Of a DNA stretch of 64,000 nt, positions 44,578 to 54,520 are shown piece after piece. The DNA is from Acinetobacter sp. ANC 3781 (GTDB lineage Bacteria > Pseudomonadota > Gammaproteobacteria > Pseudomonadales > Moraxellaceae): contig NZ_SJOH01000015.1 in assembly GCF_004331285.1 (NCBI RefSeq), forward strand, positions 1 through 64,000, in the 5' to 3' direction. How positions within the stretch are numbered: the stretch's first letter is position 1; every line of letters starts with the position of its first letter. Under the pieces are notes generated by a model. The model saw nothing but the letters and a program-made list of their open reading frames with translations. It did not search any database and was not told where the DNA came from. The position numbers and the translations under genes are program-made.

Positions 44578-44710
44578 GTGGGAATCTCCAATGTGCGGGA
44601 CAGAAGAGGTCTGTTACCGCTGGGGACAGAGGCTAAAGCGCATATCGACCCGTTTATCTTTCCCTTTACCACCTCAGTCTTCACTTCGGTCGATAAAGAG
44701 CCTGTTTAAA

Positions 44711-44736
44711 AATACTTAAAGTCGACTTTAAGTATT
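44711..44736. promoter_or_regulatory. 26-bp perfect palindrome overlapping the trmD stop codon
   Basis: AATACTTAAAGTC and its exact reverse complement. On the transcribed minus strand the hairpin spans the trmD stop and is followed by TTTTTAA, so it can act as an internal terminator or attenuator that lowers rplS transcription, or as an mRNA-processing site. It precedes a 130-base leader before rplS. Confidence 0.55.
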
Positions 44737-45468
44737 CGAATCTTTTAGCCATTTTTTTTGCTGCTTGGTCAACTCAACTTTCTCAACAAGCTCAGGCCTG
44801 CGATCGAGGGTTCGTTGATAGCGCTGCAAAAACCGCCATTTTTCAATATTTGCATGATGCCCAGACTTTAACACCTCAGGCACATCCAAACCTTCAAACT
44901 GGTCTGGCTTGGTATATTGTGGGCAGTCTAAAAGACCATCCACAAAAGAATCTTGAACGTGTGATTGCTCATCAGACATGGCACCCGGAAGTCTCCGAAT
45001 AATACTGTCCAATAAAACCATCGCAGGTAGTTCACCGCCAGATAAAACGTAATCGCCAATCGACCATTCCTGATCAACATAGTGCTGGATCAAACGTTCA
45101 TCGACACCTTCATAACGTCCGCAGAGTACAATCAGCCCGTCATATTCGACAAATTGCTGTACCGCAGGTTCGTTTAAAGTTTTGCCTTGTGGCGACATAT
45201 ACACCACAGGAACCTGAACACATCCTGCTTGCGCCGCAAGCTCTTTGGCATGCTGAATTGCCTGAGACAAAGGCTCAGCCATCATCACCATACCCGGACC
45301 ACCGCCAAATGGACGTTCATCCACCCGTTTATAGTTGCCCGTTGCAAAATCGCGTGGATTAATACAAGTCACTTGTACAATTTCACGTTTTGCTGCACGC
45401 CCGCTAATACCGTAGGCCGTAATCGCTTCAAACATTTCAGGAAAAAGCGTAATGACTGCAAAAAACAT
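44728..45468 (-). CDS. trmD: tRNA (guanine(37)-N1)-methyltransferase
   Basis: 246 residues from ATG 45468 (GAGGAG 7 bases upstream). [63 protein letters not shown] and the C-terminal YTKPDQFEG are the TrmD knot-fold signatures. It methylates G37 next to the anticodon and prevents frameshifting. The frame is open further upstream to 45513, but the family start fits 45468. Confidence 0.97.
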   Translation of the reverse strand: MFFAVITLFPEMFEAITAYGISGRAAKREIVQVTCINPRDFATGNYKRVDERPFGGGPGMVMMAEPLSQAIQHAKELAAQAGCVQVPVVYMSPQGKTLNEPAVQQFVEYDGLIVLCGRYEGVDERLIQHYVDQEWSIGDYVLSGGELPAMVLLDSIIRRLPGAMSDEQSHVQDSFVDGLLDCPQYTKPDQFEGLDVPEVLKSGHHANIEKWRFLQRYQRTLDRRPELVEKVELTKQQKKWLKDSNT

Positions 45469-45525
45469 CGCAGACTCCTCTATTTTCCTGCTGCGTTCAT
45501 CCTTAAAGGACAAACTTTTAAATAT

Positions 45526-46074
45526 TTAGTAATCTACGCCCCAATTAACGTAGATACGACCAGCTTCAAGATCAACGCGCTGCACCACATCTTTATGCCA
45601 TGGAATCATACGCTCCTCGCTATCAACGCTGTCTGGTGTTGCGTGAACCACCATCACATCATTGGCACCGGTCTCAAACAACTCATGGATTTTACCGAGA
45701 TTTACTTCTTGTTCAGCATCGTCCAAACCTAACACTGTTAAGCCTTTCAAATCTGTCCAGTAAAACTCATCCATTCCTGCTTTCGGAAGTTGCGATTTTG
45801 AAATCCAGACATTTGTGCCAACCAGGCTGTCCGCTGCCGTGCGATCGCTCACACCTTTTAAGCTGACAACCAAGCCTTTACCATGCGGTTTCCAGCGTTT
45901 TACATCTATTGTTTGCCAACCTTCTTTGGTCTCAATGTACCAAGGAAGATAGTCAAAGATGTTGCTCATGGGTTCTGTATTGGAATAGACCCAGAGCCAC
46001 CCATTTAATCCATATGCTGAACGTAGCTGTCCAATCTGAATACGATCTTCGGGAACATTCTGTGTTGGTGTCAT
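45526..46074 (-). CDS. rimM: Ribosome maturation factor
   Basis: 182 residues. The N-terminal domain IQIGQLRSAYGLNGWLWVYS and C-terminal PRC-barrel region (FYWTDLKGLTVLG, HELFETGANDVMVV, MIPWHKDVVQRVD) match RimM, which binds S19 and helps 30S maturation. Lies between rpsP (29-base gap) and trmD. Confidence 0.96.
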   Translation of the reverse strand: MTPTQNVPEDRIQIGQLRSAYGLNGWLWVYSNTEPMSNIFDYLPWYIETKEGWQTIDVKRWKPHGKGLVVSLKGVSDRTAADSLVGTNVWISKSQLPKAGMDEFYWTDLKGLTVLGLDDAEQEVNLGKIHELFETGANDVMVVHATPDSVDSEERMIPWHKDVVQRVDLEAGRIYVNWGVDY

Positions 46075-46103
46075 GGGTTACCTACTACTTAATTCGCAAT
46101 AAA

Positions 46104-46364
46104 TTATGCAGTAGCTGCAGCAGCTTTCTTAGCTTGAGCAGCTAAAGAAGCAACACGTTCAGACGGTTGAGCGCCTTGAGCAACCCAATGAGCAAAACGA
46201 TCAGCATCTAAACGAAGTTTTTCTGCTTGACCTTGAGCTGTAGGGTTAAAGAAACCAATACGTTCGATGAAACGACCGTCACGCGCATTGCGGCTATCAG
46301 TTACAATAACTTGATAGAACGGACGTTTTTTAGCACCACCGCGTGCTAGACGAATTACGACCAT
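46104..46364 (-). CDS. rpsP: 30S ribosomal protein S16
   Basis: 86 residues. [20 protein letters not shown] and [10 protein letters not shown] are diagnostic. First gene of the operon with rimM, trmD and rplS. Leader of about 75 bases upstream of the ATG behind a plausible promoter. Confidence 0.97.
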   Translation of the reverse strand: MVVIRLARGGAKKRPFYQVIVTDSRNARDGRFIERIGFFNPTAQGQAEKLRLDADRFAHWVAQGAQPSERVASLAAQAKKAAAATA

Positions 46365-46450
46365 GATACAACCTTATAGTTTTTACGGATTATCCCTGTG
46401 CCGACCATCGGCAGCATTTCAAACCCCTTTCATAGAGGGCAATATTTTAC

Positions 46451-46478
46451 GTTATATTTACTTCGAAAGAAAGATCAA
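46451..46478 (-). promoter_or_regulatory. Candidate sigma-70 promoter of the rpsP operon
   Basis: Minus-strand TTGATC (46473-46478) and TATAAC (46451-46456) with a 16-base spacer, about 85 bases before rpsP. Fits a sigma-70 promoter but not confirmed. Confidence 0.45.
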
Positions 46479-46510
46479 ATTTTAAGTTGTACACAGTTTG
46501 AATTTATATT

Positions 46511-46990
46511 TTAGCGACCGTCCCAGTTAGAGGTGGCGGAAGGAACACAAGCTATACCACCATTTTTATCACTACCTTTAGTCCAACAGCGCTCTCCACG
46601 ATGATTGAGAACAATATGACCATCTCCCAATTGTGCCGAACCGGATTTTGGTGTTGCTATGAGAGTCCATGTTCCGGCATTCACATTGGTTAAAGTTAGA
46701 TCATACAGGCCCTGACCTGAAGTCGGAATAACAGCCGAAACCCCTATATCTGTCAAGGTAATAGGCACTGTACTTCCAGCAGTAGGTCCAGCTTTTAAGA
46801 AAGTAAAATTGGCAATTCTATAGCGCTGTAACTTGCTTGCTGTATCAGTCATTACCGCCTGAGCATCTATACGCTTTGCTTTACGTACTGACTCTTGATA
46901 AGAGGGATAAGCAATTGCCGCCAAAACACCAATAATAGCCACTACAATCATCAATTCAATGAGAGTAAAGCCTTTTAGATTTTTTACCAT
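46511..46990 (-). CDS. Type IV minor pilin, PilE-like (second of two)
   Basis: 159 residues. The prepilin peptidase site [24 protein letters not shown] has Gly before Phe and Glu5, the normal class III signal for PilD. The C-terminal head has the disulfide pair Cys (RGERCWTKG and GGIACVPS). The start ATG overlaps the stop of the preceding pilin gene, so they are translationally coupled. Last gene of the minor pilin operon (ComE/ComF-type in A. baylyi). Confidence 0.88.
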   Translation of the reverse strand: MVKNLKGFTLIELMIVVAIIGVLAAIAYPSYQESVRKAKRIDAQAVMTDTASKLQRYRIANFTFLKAGPTAGSTVPITLTDIGVSAVIPTSGQGLYDLTLTNVNAGTWTLIATPKSGSAQLGDGHIVLNHRGERCWTKGSDKNGGIACVPSATSNWDGR

Positions 46991-47481
46991 TCTTCACGTC
47001 CTGTAATTGTCGTTCCACAAGTCGCATCTCTAATATTGTTTGCAGTGATATTTGCAAGAGTTTTATTCTTGCAACGTGTTCCCATACTGGTCATCAAAAA
47101 GTTAAAGTTGTTTGTATCCGTACCTTCAGCGCGGATTACCCAACTCTGCCCAGCAGCAGCATTATTTGTAAGAGTTCTGGTGGTATTTTCCCCATCTCTT
47201 ACAGTAATCCGGTATCTAATAGAGCTGCCGGTAGCATTGACCGGCAATATTAATGGATCAGGGATCGTCGAAAAACCCAAATAATTAAAGTTACGCGATT
47301 TCCAACGTTCAAGTTCACTGGCAATACGCTGAATTTCCTGCTGTGCTTGTGCAGCATTCGCCCTTCGTACATATTGCTGATAGCTTGGAATGGCGATAGC
47401 GGCAAAAATAGCCACAATCACCACCACCACCATTAACTCAATCAAAGTAAAAGCTTTCTGGGTAGATAAACCAATTTTCAT
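46984..47481 (-). CDS. Type IV minor pilin, PilE-like (first of two)
   Basis: 165 residues. [26 protein letters not shown] is a prepilin signal with Ala instead of Gly at -1, which PilD can accept. Head domain has cysteines in GTRCKNKT and RDATCGTTI, a probable disulfide. It follows pilY1 by 13 bases. Minor pilins prime pilus assembly and form the tip complex with PilY1. Confidence 0.88.
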   Translation of the reverse strand: MKIGLSTQKAFTLIELMVVVVIVAIFAAIAIPSYQQYVRRANAAQAQQEIQRIASELERWKSRNFNYLGFSTIPDPLILPVNATGSSIRYRITVRDGENTTRTLTNNAAAGQSWVIRAEGTDTNNFNFLMTSMGTRCKNKTLANITANNIRDATCGTTITGREEW

Positions 47482-47494
47482 GTATCACCCACTC

Positions 47495-50400
47495 TTATTT
47501 GATTAGAATATTTTTTTCATACCAGCGTTGAGGAATCAGGCACATTTGGGTTGCTTCTCCAGTCCCCCCACTACCTGTTGTAGTGACAATAATCCGTCCA
47601 CCTGTATTGGCACAATAGTTTGAACTACTCGTAACTTTTTTATTATCATCTTGACTACCACTTCCCCCAGTGCCGCCACCACAATTACTTCCCGTACACT
47701 CAGCAGGTTTATCATTGCCTGTAGTGATATTTTGAATGCCAATACCAATAGGCGCACCTCTGCGTCGTCTACTTGAAGGATCTTCTACAGGATCTATAGC
47801 TTTACATTGTCCAAAAGGTAAACAGAACGTCGTCAAGAAACTTTCACCTTTTACCCCTGCACCACAATCGCCTGATATACCTGGTTTACTACTGTCAAAT
47901 GTCGAAACATATAAACGATAGTTCATTGCAAGTGGTGTACCGAAGACTTTCTCACTTTGTAACTTATATTTATCACAGTCTGTCTTTGTACCGTCACTAC
48001 CCGCAACACAATTATCAAATTTATAGTACCAACCATTGGTTGAATAAGGTGCGATAATTGTTGAATTACTATAACGGTTTTCTTCAGTTATTAATCCCAA
48101 AGCAGTAATGTCCTTGGTATTCCAACTGGTTGCAGACAATAAGTCTTTACGTGCCACATCTTTATCATAAATATTATAAATTGCATCATATTCGACTCCA
48201 GCAGTGCCCACAGTATAGTTTTGCAAAGGCTGACTACGGTTGCCGCTACCTACCGATAGAACGGCAAATATTGAACCTTTTTCATTATAAATTGAAAAGC
48301 TTGGCATATCGTAAAACCGGGCACTTTTACCATCGTTCTTGTGCAGATTGAATAATCTAACAGGCGCTTTGGCAAATGCTCCTAAAGCAGAAGCTTTATT
48401 ATCTAAATCTATACGGAAAAGTTGTCCACTCAAGTCCCCAAAGTACAGATGATCAACCAAGTCATCACTATCCCGGTCTACTGCACGGATTTCACTCACT
48501 ACGCTATACTTTAAGTTAGCATCATTTCGGCCAACCGGTGCGCTGGTTGCTGTTGCTGCACTGGTAGTTGCATTGGCACTCGCCCACCAAAGTAAGCTAC
48601 CTGCATCAGAACCTTCAGCACTAAACATATACACGCCCGCGCCTTTTTTATTAATTTGATCATAGCTATCATTTTCATAGCCTTTTCCGTCTGTTCCTCC
48701 AGTACGGTCATAGCCACCACCGACAAACATCACCAGTTTACGTACTCCCCCCCAATTCACATAAGCCACTGTAGGTTTAGACCAACTTTCTCCCATATAA
48801 CTTAGTGGCGTATTTGCACTCGCAGCATCTGGATTAATATGGAAATTCAACTTAGGAGAGTCAATATTTTGTAAATCCAGAGAATAATAGCTACGTCCTC
48901 CCATACGTAAGCCGCCGAAAGCTAATTGTTTACCTTTTTGATTAATGCCCTTACCTGTACCAACGGTAAGATTACCCGAACCATCAATCACATATTCAGT
49001 ATGTACAGTCCATGGACCATCGACCCCGTAATAAAGGTTACTTATGCCGCCACTTGTAGAAGTATAGTTGCTAAAGCCTTCTTTTTGCTTATCCACCATT
49101 TCATTGGGTACAAAAGCAAATTTTTCTTGCCCGGTTAGGGCATCAACAACATGCAAAAGTCCTTGTGTCGTACCAAAAAGCACATAATCTTCACGACCTG
49201 TTGAACCAATTTTTTTAGTCGTTGCATCATAAGTTACTTTACCTTTATTGGTGACCAATACAGGCAAGGAATGCATGACTGCACCCATTTGACGTAATTC
49301 TGCACTTGCTGCTAATGAAGTGGTTGTAATACTGCCTGGATTAGCCGCATCGACGTTATAACCCAACAGACTCATCAAATAACCCCGACTTGGATCATCT
49401 TTATAGGTGGTATCTGTAAGATAATTGAGGTTAACTGTGCGCAATGCAGTATTAGTGCTTGTAAATGTTGCTGCTGTACCGGTTCCCGTACCCACGCGAT
49501 TGGTGAGCAACTTACGCTGTACAGTTCCATTGGCTGCACGCAATTTAAGCTGTGACCAAGCACCACCTTTAGCAGCAAATTTTCTGCTGCCGATGGTATT
49601 TTCATCTGCATCAGCGATGGCGGTATTACTATCTACCCCATATGACCAAAAATCATACACTGCAGAAGTTAGTTTCCCATTAGCGTCATAAGTTGGTGTG
49701 ATTAAGCGGCCACGACTATCATTAACATCTTTATTGCTTCTACCTTGCAATTTGCCTGATGTGCCAACCAGATATTTTTTCAGATTACCCACCCATAGGC
49801 TATAGTTCTTATCAGGTGTTGGCTGAAACTGTTGATAATAAGCATCATCCTGCAGTACTGCAGGGTTTAAGGCATCTTTTGGAATAGTCGGTGAACCTGT
49901 GGTGACAGAAGGTATCTCGCTTCCTAAATCACCTAAAAATGAATTGACGCTCTTTACAATATCTTCTGAACTGTTACCAGAGTACCAGCCACCTTCACCA
50001 ATAATCCCCCAATACGCAGCTTTTTTAATATTATCTTGGCCTTCACTCCAATTAATCGTTCCTAATGCTGCAATATTCTCTGCTTGAGTTTTTCCTTTAT
50101 CGAAAGAAGTTACTTCGTTAAAATCTGAACCAAAGCCCACTACTGCGGTTTTAATTTTTAATCCTAATGGGTTTTTTGTTGAATCCAGCAAATTGGCTAC
50201 AAACTTATGCATACAATCCCAACTTGTAGCTGAACTTGTACAACTAGCAAAGGTAGAACTTTTTGAGCCTAGGGCAGTTTTCATCAGAGACCCAGCACTA
50301 GTATTATTGCTTGGCTCACCGTCTGTCAAAACGTATATACCTTGCCCACTACATTTTTTAATATCATTATCTTGAGTTAACGATGCAGGAGAGCTATATA

Positions 50401-51493
50401 AGTTTTTTGCGTCATTTTTTGTTTCGATATAAGAGTAAGGAAACCCGCTATCTCCTCCATCTGAATCAGCAATATTATTGTTATAATAATAATAATACCC
50501 ATTAGATGATACTCGAGAATCATAACTTGGTAGACTTGTAGAATTACTAGAATAACTATTGCACTCTCCTGTTGCAGCCATATCAATACAGGGATAAAAT
50601 TTATTTGTATTGGATGTTGTTGTATATCCAATAATTCCTTTCACCGAGCTACCCGTTCTGGTACCAAACAAATAAGCTGCAGTTTCAGCATAAGCATTTG
50701 CGGTGGGTGTCCCCCCCCTTGCGCCTAATGTAGCAATCTCATTCAGCAAAATCTGACGCTGGGTTATGCCATTCACTTTTTCGCCCAGCGGCCGCGCAGG
50801 AATCCTTACTTGCCCACGCGTATTATCCGCCGTTGTTGGCTGACCAGAGGCATTAAAACCTGTCGGGCGTGAATATGTCGATAGCCCAATCACTTTAGAA
50901 TCATCTAATTTGACAATACCTTTCGATATATTTCCATATAAGAGATCAAACACGCCGTCTTTTAAACGTGTAATACGGTCGTAATATTTATCCGTCTTAT
51001 TCTTTTTATAGTAATAAACAATATTTCCACTAGTAGAGGTCGTCATTTCACCTGCATCAGCAGGTAAATTTGCTATTGCAGTTGTGCAACTGCTGTTTGA
51101 AAGAGCACCATTAGTACCACATTTAAAATATTGTAGACTACTCCCTGAACCTATGCTTTTATAAAAATAAACGTCATTTTTCGCCGTACAATAGTAGCGT
51201 GTATAGGTCGGACTACCATTGTTGGAACTCACACTACTATTGCTAGAAACACTGGTTATTGAGGGAATATCACAAGCATCAATATTGCCCGTTAATTGGG
51301 GAGCTCCCATACTCCCCGAAATATCTAGCATAAACATCAAGGTGATTTGCCCCGATTTTGCTTCCTGATAAATATCAATATCACTGGCTTGAGTTACACT
51401 GGTCGCTATCATACTGGTACAAAATGCTGCAATACTGGCTGCAAACAATTTATGACGACAGGATGTTTTTTCGCTATTTTGAATATTGTTCAT
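47495..51493 (-). CDS. pilY1: Pilus tip adhesin PilY1/ComC
   Basis: 1332 residues from ATG 51493 (GGGGA 8 bases upstream); frames open to 51529 or 51508 overlap pilX. Signal peptide (about 14-37), then a von Willebrand A domain with MIDAS motif DISGS at 57-61 and GVFDLLYG, GTRTG and GSKSSTFASC regions. The C-terminal beta-propeller carries the calcium site in DRDSDDLVDHLYFGDLSGQLFRIDL (D-x-D-x-D pattern). The end is Gly/Ser rich with many Cys. In A. baylyi the equivalent ComC is needed for DNA uptake; in Pseudomonas PilY1 is a tip adhesin and mechanosensor. Contains G8 and G7 tracts. Confidence 0.93.
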   Translation of the reverse strand: MNNIQNSEKTSCRHKLFAASIAAFCTSMIATSVTQASDIDIYQEAKSGQITLMFMLDISGSMGAPQLTGNIDACDIPSITSVSSNSSVSSNNGSPTYTRYYCTAKNDVYFYKSIGSGSSLQYFKCGTNGALSNSSCTTAIANLPADAGEMTTSTSGNIVYYYKKNKTDKYYDRITRLKDGVFDLLYGNISKGIVKLDDSKVIGLSTYSRPTGFNASGQPTTADNTRGQVRIPARPLGEKVNGITQRQILLNEIATLGARGGTPTANAYAETAAYLFGTRTGSSVKGIIGYTTTSNTNKFYPCIDMAATGECNSYSSNSTSLPSYDSRVSSNGYYYYYNNNIADSDGGDSGFPYSYIETKNDAKNLYSSPASLTQDNDIKKCSGQGIYVLTDGEPSNNTSAGSLMKTALGSKSSTFASCTSSATSWDCMHKFVANLLDSTKNPLGLKIKTAVVGFGSDFNEVTSFDKGKTQAENIAALGTINWSEGQDNIKKAAYWGIIGEGGWYSGNSSEDIVKSVNSFLGDLGSEIPSVTTGSPTIPKDALNPAVLQDDAYYQQFQPTPDKNYSLWVGNLKKYLVGTSGKLQGRSNKDVNDSRGRLITPTYDANGKLTSAVYDFWSYGVDSNTAIADADENTIGSRKFAAKGGAWSQLKLRAANGTVQRKLLTNRVGTGTGTAATFTSTNTALRTVNLNYLTDTTYKDDPSRGYLMSLLGYNVDAANPGSITTTSLAASAELRQMGAVMHSLPVLVTNKGKVTYDATTKKIGSTGREDYVLFGTTQGLLHVVDALTGQEKFAFVPNEMVDKQKEGFSNYTSTSGGISNLYYGVDGPWTVHTEYVIDGSGNLTVGTGKGINQKGKQLAFGGLRMGGRSYYSLDLQNIDSPKLNFHINPDAASANTPLSYMGESWSKPTVAYVNWGGVRKLVMFVGGGYDRTGGTDGKGYENDSYDQINKKGAGVYMFSAEGSDAGSLLWWASANATTSAATATSAPVGRNDANLKYSVVSEIRAVDRDSDDLVDHLYFGDLSGQLFRIDLDNKASALGAFAKAPVRLFNLHKNDGKSARFYDMPSFSIYNEKGSIFAVLSVGSGNRSQPLQNYTVGTAGVEYDAIYNIYDKDVARKDLLSATSWNTKDITALGLITEENRYSNSTIIAPYSTNGWYYKFDNCVAGSDGTKTDCDKYKLQSEKVFGTPLAMNYRLYVSTFDSSKPGISGDCGAGVKGESFLTTFCLPFGQCKAIDPVEDPSSRRRRGAPIGIGIQNITTGNDKPAECTGSNCGGGTGGSGSQDDNKKVTSSSNYCANTGGRIIVTTTGSGGTGEATQMCLIPQRWYEKNILIK

Positions 51494-51509
51494 CTTGTTA
51501 TTCCCCATT

Positions 51510-52292
51510 TCATATAAAGTCTTGTGCAATCATGTATTCAGTCACCTGCGTGGTAAACGGTACATTTAATTTTGCCAAGCAGTCTGTCACACTATCATCC
51601 ACCCTCACCCCATCCTCATCCTTGACTGTAGAGGGTGTAACGCCCGATGGAATAGTGACTTCGCTCATATGTGAATTTAAACATGCATCTATCTTGGCAG
51701 CACTTGTTGTGGTGAGGGTTGGCATAATAGACACCGCAAATACTTTTACAGGTTTATTTTTCTCAAACTTTACCCCTTTTTCATCAGTGCCGTATTGCAT
51801 GCCATAAAAGGGATCGTTGTCTAACTGACTTGAAAACTTGACTGAGACTTGAGTCATGGCTGCTCTACGGCCACTGGTAAAAAAATTACCGCTGTTTGCC
51901 GAAACACTGCAATACCCCTCTGTTCCCAAAGTATTATTGGTTGGAGCATTACCTGATTCCCATACCATCAAACTGGCACGATTAATATCAAAAAAGTTAG
52001 CTTCTGCACCACGAAAGCAAAATACCATTTCTTTATCTTTATTTGCGGCGCCATTGATATAACCAAACATGCCACTTGCGGTTAAACTCTGAATCAAATT
52101 TGCTTCCCGCTCAATATTAAAGAACGCTGCATCAGAGTTCTGCATCACTAACTGTTGTGCTTGGCTATTGGTGGCAACATTCAAAGAAATCAGACCCTGT
52201 TTAATGGCCAAAGTACCAATAACTGTAATTGCCACTAACATGATCATAACTACAATCAGTGTCGCACCGCGTTGAGATGAATAAGATTTCAT
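51510..52292 (-). CDS. pilX: Type IV pilus assembly protein PilX
   Basis: 260 residues. N-terminal QRGATLIVVMIMLVAITVIG is the PilX-type pilin-like helix lacking Glu5, followed by the Gln-rich stretch TNSQAQQLVMQNSDAAFF. It is part of the minor pilin tip set. The stop overlaps the pilY1 region and its start abuts pilW's stop. Confidence 0.9.
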   Translation of the reverse strand: MKSYSSQRGATLIVVMIMLVAITVIGTLAIKQGLISLNVATNSQAQQLVMQNSDAAFFNIEREANLIQSLTASGMFGYINGAANKDKEMVFCFRGAEANFFDINRASLMVWESGNAPTNNTLGTEGYCSVSANSGNFFTSGRRAAMTQVSVKFSSQLDNDPFYGMQYGTDEKGVKFEKNKPVKVFAVSIMPTLTTTSAAKIDACLNSHMSEVTIPSGVTPSTVKDEDGVRVDDSVTDCLAKLNVPFTTQVTEYMIAQDFI

Positions 52293-53404
52293 TATCGATC
52301 CCCAAAAGTATTGCGCAATGCAATGGTTTGTGAAATCACTTGGCGAACATATTTTGGCGCATTTGCTGCTGGTGTTTTCACCTTAACCAACTGATCTAAC
52401 ACTTGAAAAGTCTGATCATTTGAAATGATTTCGTCACGGCTGACTGACTGGCCCGAACGCACTAAAGCGCCAATTTGTACGGATAAAATACGTGGACGAG
52501 AACCCGCTGCAATTGCCATATACTCATTAATAGGCAGATAACGATAACTGGTATCATTTTGCACACCTAGCAGTACTCTAAAATGGTCCACGCGTTTCAT
52601 AATAATCTCACCGCCTGTACTGCCAAATAATCGTGTATTTAACGCTTGAGATGGTGCTCCACCTTCTACTCTCACCACCGCTGGCGTATCTGCTATGGCG
52701 TAGAACCCTGCTTCACAAGCTAACGCAAGCGGACTATTCGGCTCATTAGTCACAGCATTTGCATCCGCTCTTAAAAAGTAACGCTGAACAACCATTTGTT
52801 GACCAAAAGGTATACTACCACCTGGGTTTTTCACTCGAAATCTTAACTCTCGACCTTCACAATCATAACCACCCACCCAGTCATCGTCGGTATCTACTGT
52901 TGTGCCTTTATCATCTAAAATATATTGAGGTCGGTATTGGATAGTAAGTTGATCGCTTAATAGTGTCCCGCCTGTACTGGGTTGCACATTAGATACACCG
53001 GTCCAAGCAGGCGCAGTTCCAGCCGTCATGCCTTGGCTTCTTGATACCAAATTGACACCTGCACTATTTCCAGTAATGGTTCTAAACAGATTACTTAAAG
53101 GCCTAGCAGGACTAGAGGTATTATCTAAAGTGGCATTCGCTGAGGAAGTTAAAATCACACCGCCATATTGAGTTTCATCATTAGTACTGGCTTTCACTAC
53201 GTTCAAGTTGGTTAAACGAATATCTTTAACAATGTAGTTCAAACCAAAATTAGCATTATCTTGTAAATCAGACATACCTGACTGTAAAACATAACTTTTC
53301 TGTCCTGTAAGAAATAGCATTGTTGCAGCAGCAGCGATCACCAACCCAAGTGCCAGTGCAATCATGAGTTCTATCAGCGTAAAACCTGCGTGAAATTTAG
53401 TCAT
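52292..53404 (-). CDS. pilW: Type IV minor pilin PilW
   Basis: 370 residues. Prepilin signal [23 protein letters not shown], followed by LQDNANFGLNYIVKDIRL, characteristic of PilW (GspJ-like). The large C-terminal domain contains two cysteines (GYDCEGREL and LACEAG), a possible disulfide. The stop at 52292 overlaps the start of pilX (ATGA-type coupling). Confidence 0.9.
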   Translation of the reverse strand: MTKFHAGFTLIELMIALALGLVIAAAATMLFLTGQKSYVLQSGMSDLQDNANFGLNYIVKDIRLTNLNVVKASTNDETQYGGVILTSSANATLDNTSSPARPLSNLFRTITGNSAGVNLVSRSQGMTAGTAPAWTGVSNVQPSTGGTLLSDQLTIQYRPQYILDDKGTTVDTDDDWVGGYDCEGRELRFRVKNPGGSIPFGQQMVVQRYFLRADANAVTNEPNSPLALACEAGFYAIADTPAVVRVEGGAPSQALNTRLFGSTGGEIIMKRVDHFRVLLGVQNDTSYRYLPINEYMAIAAGSRPRILSVQIGALVRSGQSVSRDEIISNDQTFQVLDQLVKVKTPAANAPKYVRQVISQTIALRNTFGDR

Positions 53405-53405
53405 A

Positions 53406-53909
53406 TTAATATAACTCCATAATCAAACAGGTCGAGGCAGGGTTATACGCTGTATTATTGGTACAATCACCTTGCCCCGTACCATTTGTTGCACTCGTAT
53501 CTCCCCATGCAACATAAACGCAGTTACGTCCATCGCTATTTCCCTGACACTCCATCACATTCATACTCATTCCTACTGACCTTGCACGTACAGTAACTTG
53601 TGCTACATCAAAATCTGCAAGTTCAGTCGTACTACAATTTGTAGTAAAGCAATTTTTGGCTGATACAGTTTGCTTATCCGGTGTCCCTATTTCGCTCATA
53701 TAAGTATCTACAACACCACGGTTTATTCGTACTCTTTCTGCCAAATCTCTTGTAATATTAATAGCTTGAACACGATATCCACTTTCTGAAGTCGCCTCAA
53801 CAGCACGATATTGCAGGGCAATAAAACCCAACACCCCAATTGCCAAAATCAACATAGCAACCAAAACTTCAATTAAACCCACACCATTCTGATAATTTCT
53901 TGTTTTCAT
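53406..53909 (-). CDS. pilV: Type IV minor pilin PilV
   Basis: 167 residues from ATG 53909; an ATG two codons upstream (53915) has a Shine-Dalgarno too close (GAGGGGA ends one base before it), so 53909 is preferred. The signal QNG|VGLIEVLVAMLILAIGVLG matches PilV/GspI. Later Cys in KNCFTTNC, MECQGN, RNCVYV and GDCTNN suggest several disulfides. The start overlaps the fimU stop (TAATG). Confidence 0.9.
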   Translation of the reverse strand: MKTRNYQNGVGLIEVLVAMLILAIGVLGFIALQYRAVEATSESGYRVQAINITRDLAERVRINRGVVDTYMSEIGTPDKQTVSAKNCFTTNCSTTELADFDVAQVTVRARSVGMSMNVMECQGNSDGRNCVYVAWGDTSATNGTGQGDCTNNTAYNPASTCLIMELY

Positions 53910-54358
53910 TAACATGTCCCCTCTGTCACGTGTATTGTTCCCATCAAAGAAATGCTAATATTTTTAGATTTATTACCACCACTTTCATTACAAATAATGA
54001 AGGGCTTGCCATTAATATCCGCTGCAAAATTTTTCACCCCTCCACTCAACAGAAAGGTAATTTCGGTAGGAGAACCGGATTTTAATATTGCTTTATCTTG
54101 CGACGCCCAATTTAATTGTGTTGGGGTATCTGCAGCCAAAGAATTTAATTGAACTCTGACTTCTCTACGCTCTAATACAGCTTTAGAACGCGCATTATTA
54201 AGCTGACCTATCAACTCTTGAGTACTTCTATTCAAATTTTGTTTTTGTATTAAATTTCCAAAAGAAGGAGCTGCCATCATCGCAATAATTGCCATCACTG
54301 CAATCGTGACCATCAACTCAATTAAAGTGAATCCCTGATTTTTATTTATTTGCTGCAT
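53909..54358 (-). CDS. fimU: Type IV minor pilin FimU/FimT (GspH family)
   Basis: 149 residues from ATG 54358 (GGGGGAGCT just upstream). Prepilin signal [23 protein letters not shown], then the GspH-like region QELIGQLNNARSKAVLERREVRVQL. First gene of the operon fimU-pilV-pilW-pilX-pilY1-pilE-pilE. FimT homologues can bind DNA for uptake, so the pilus likely serves transformation as well. Confidence 0.85.
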   Translation of the reverse strand: MQQINKNQGFTLIELMVTIAVMAIIAMMAAPSFGNLIQKQNLNRSTQELIGQLNNARSKAVLERREVRVQLNSLAADTPTQLNWASQDKAILKSGSPTEITFLLSGGVKNFAADINGKPFIICNESGGNKSKNISISLMGTIHVTEGTC

Positions 54359-54444
54359 AGCTCCCCCGGATAACAAAACTTTACCCTATTAAAAATAATA
54401 TCTCACTTAATTACAAATTAAACACATAACAGGATAAAAGGCAT

Positions 54445-54480
54445 AAAAAAACAGATAATTGCCAAAATACAATTATCTGT
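54445..54480 (-). terminator. Terminator of ispH
   Basis: 11-bp stem ACAGATAATTG/CAATTATCTGT with an 8-base loop and a run of T on the minus strand, 40 bases beyond the ispH stop. The fimU promoter must lie between here and 54358; the stretch is AT-rich without a clean box. Confidence 0.88.
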
Positions 54481-54520
54481 CAATTTTTCAAAATTTTCAG
54501 AATGTTAACTCATTCACGCT

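Noticed and set aside
45187..45732. 181-codon plus-strand frame opposite trmD and rimM
   Set aside because: Both strands cannot be coding here; trmD and rimM are certain, and the frame spans their gap with a His-rich, unfamiliar composition.
50460..50500. AAT-type repeats as a CRISPR or regulatory array
   Set aside because: It is a short microsatellite encoding a Tyr run within pilY1, with no spacers.
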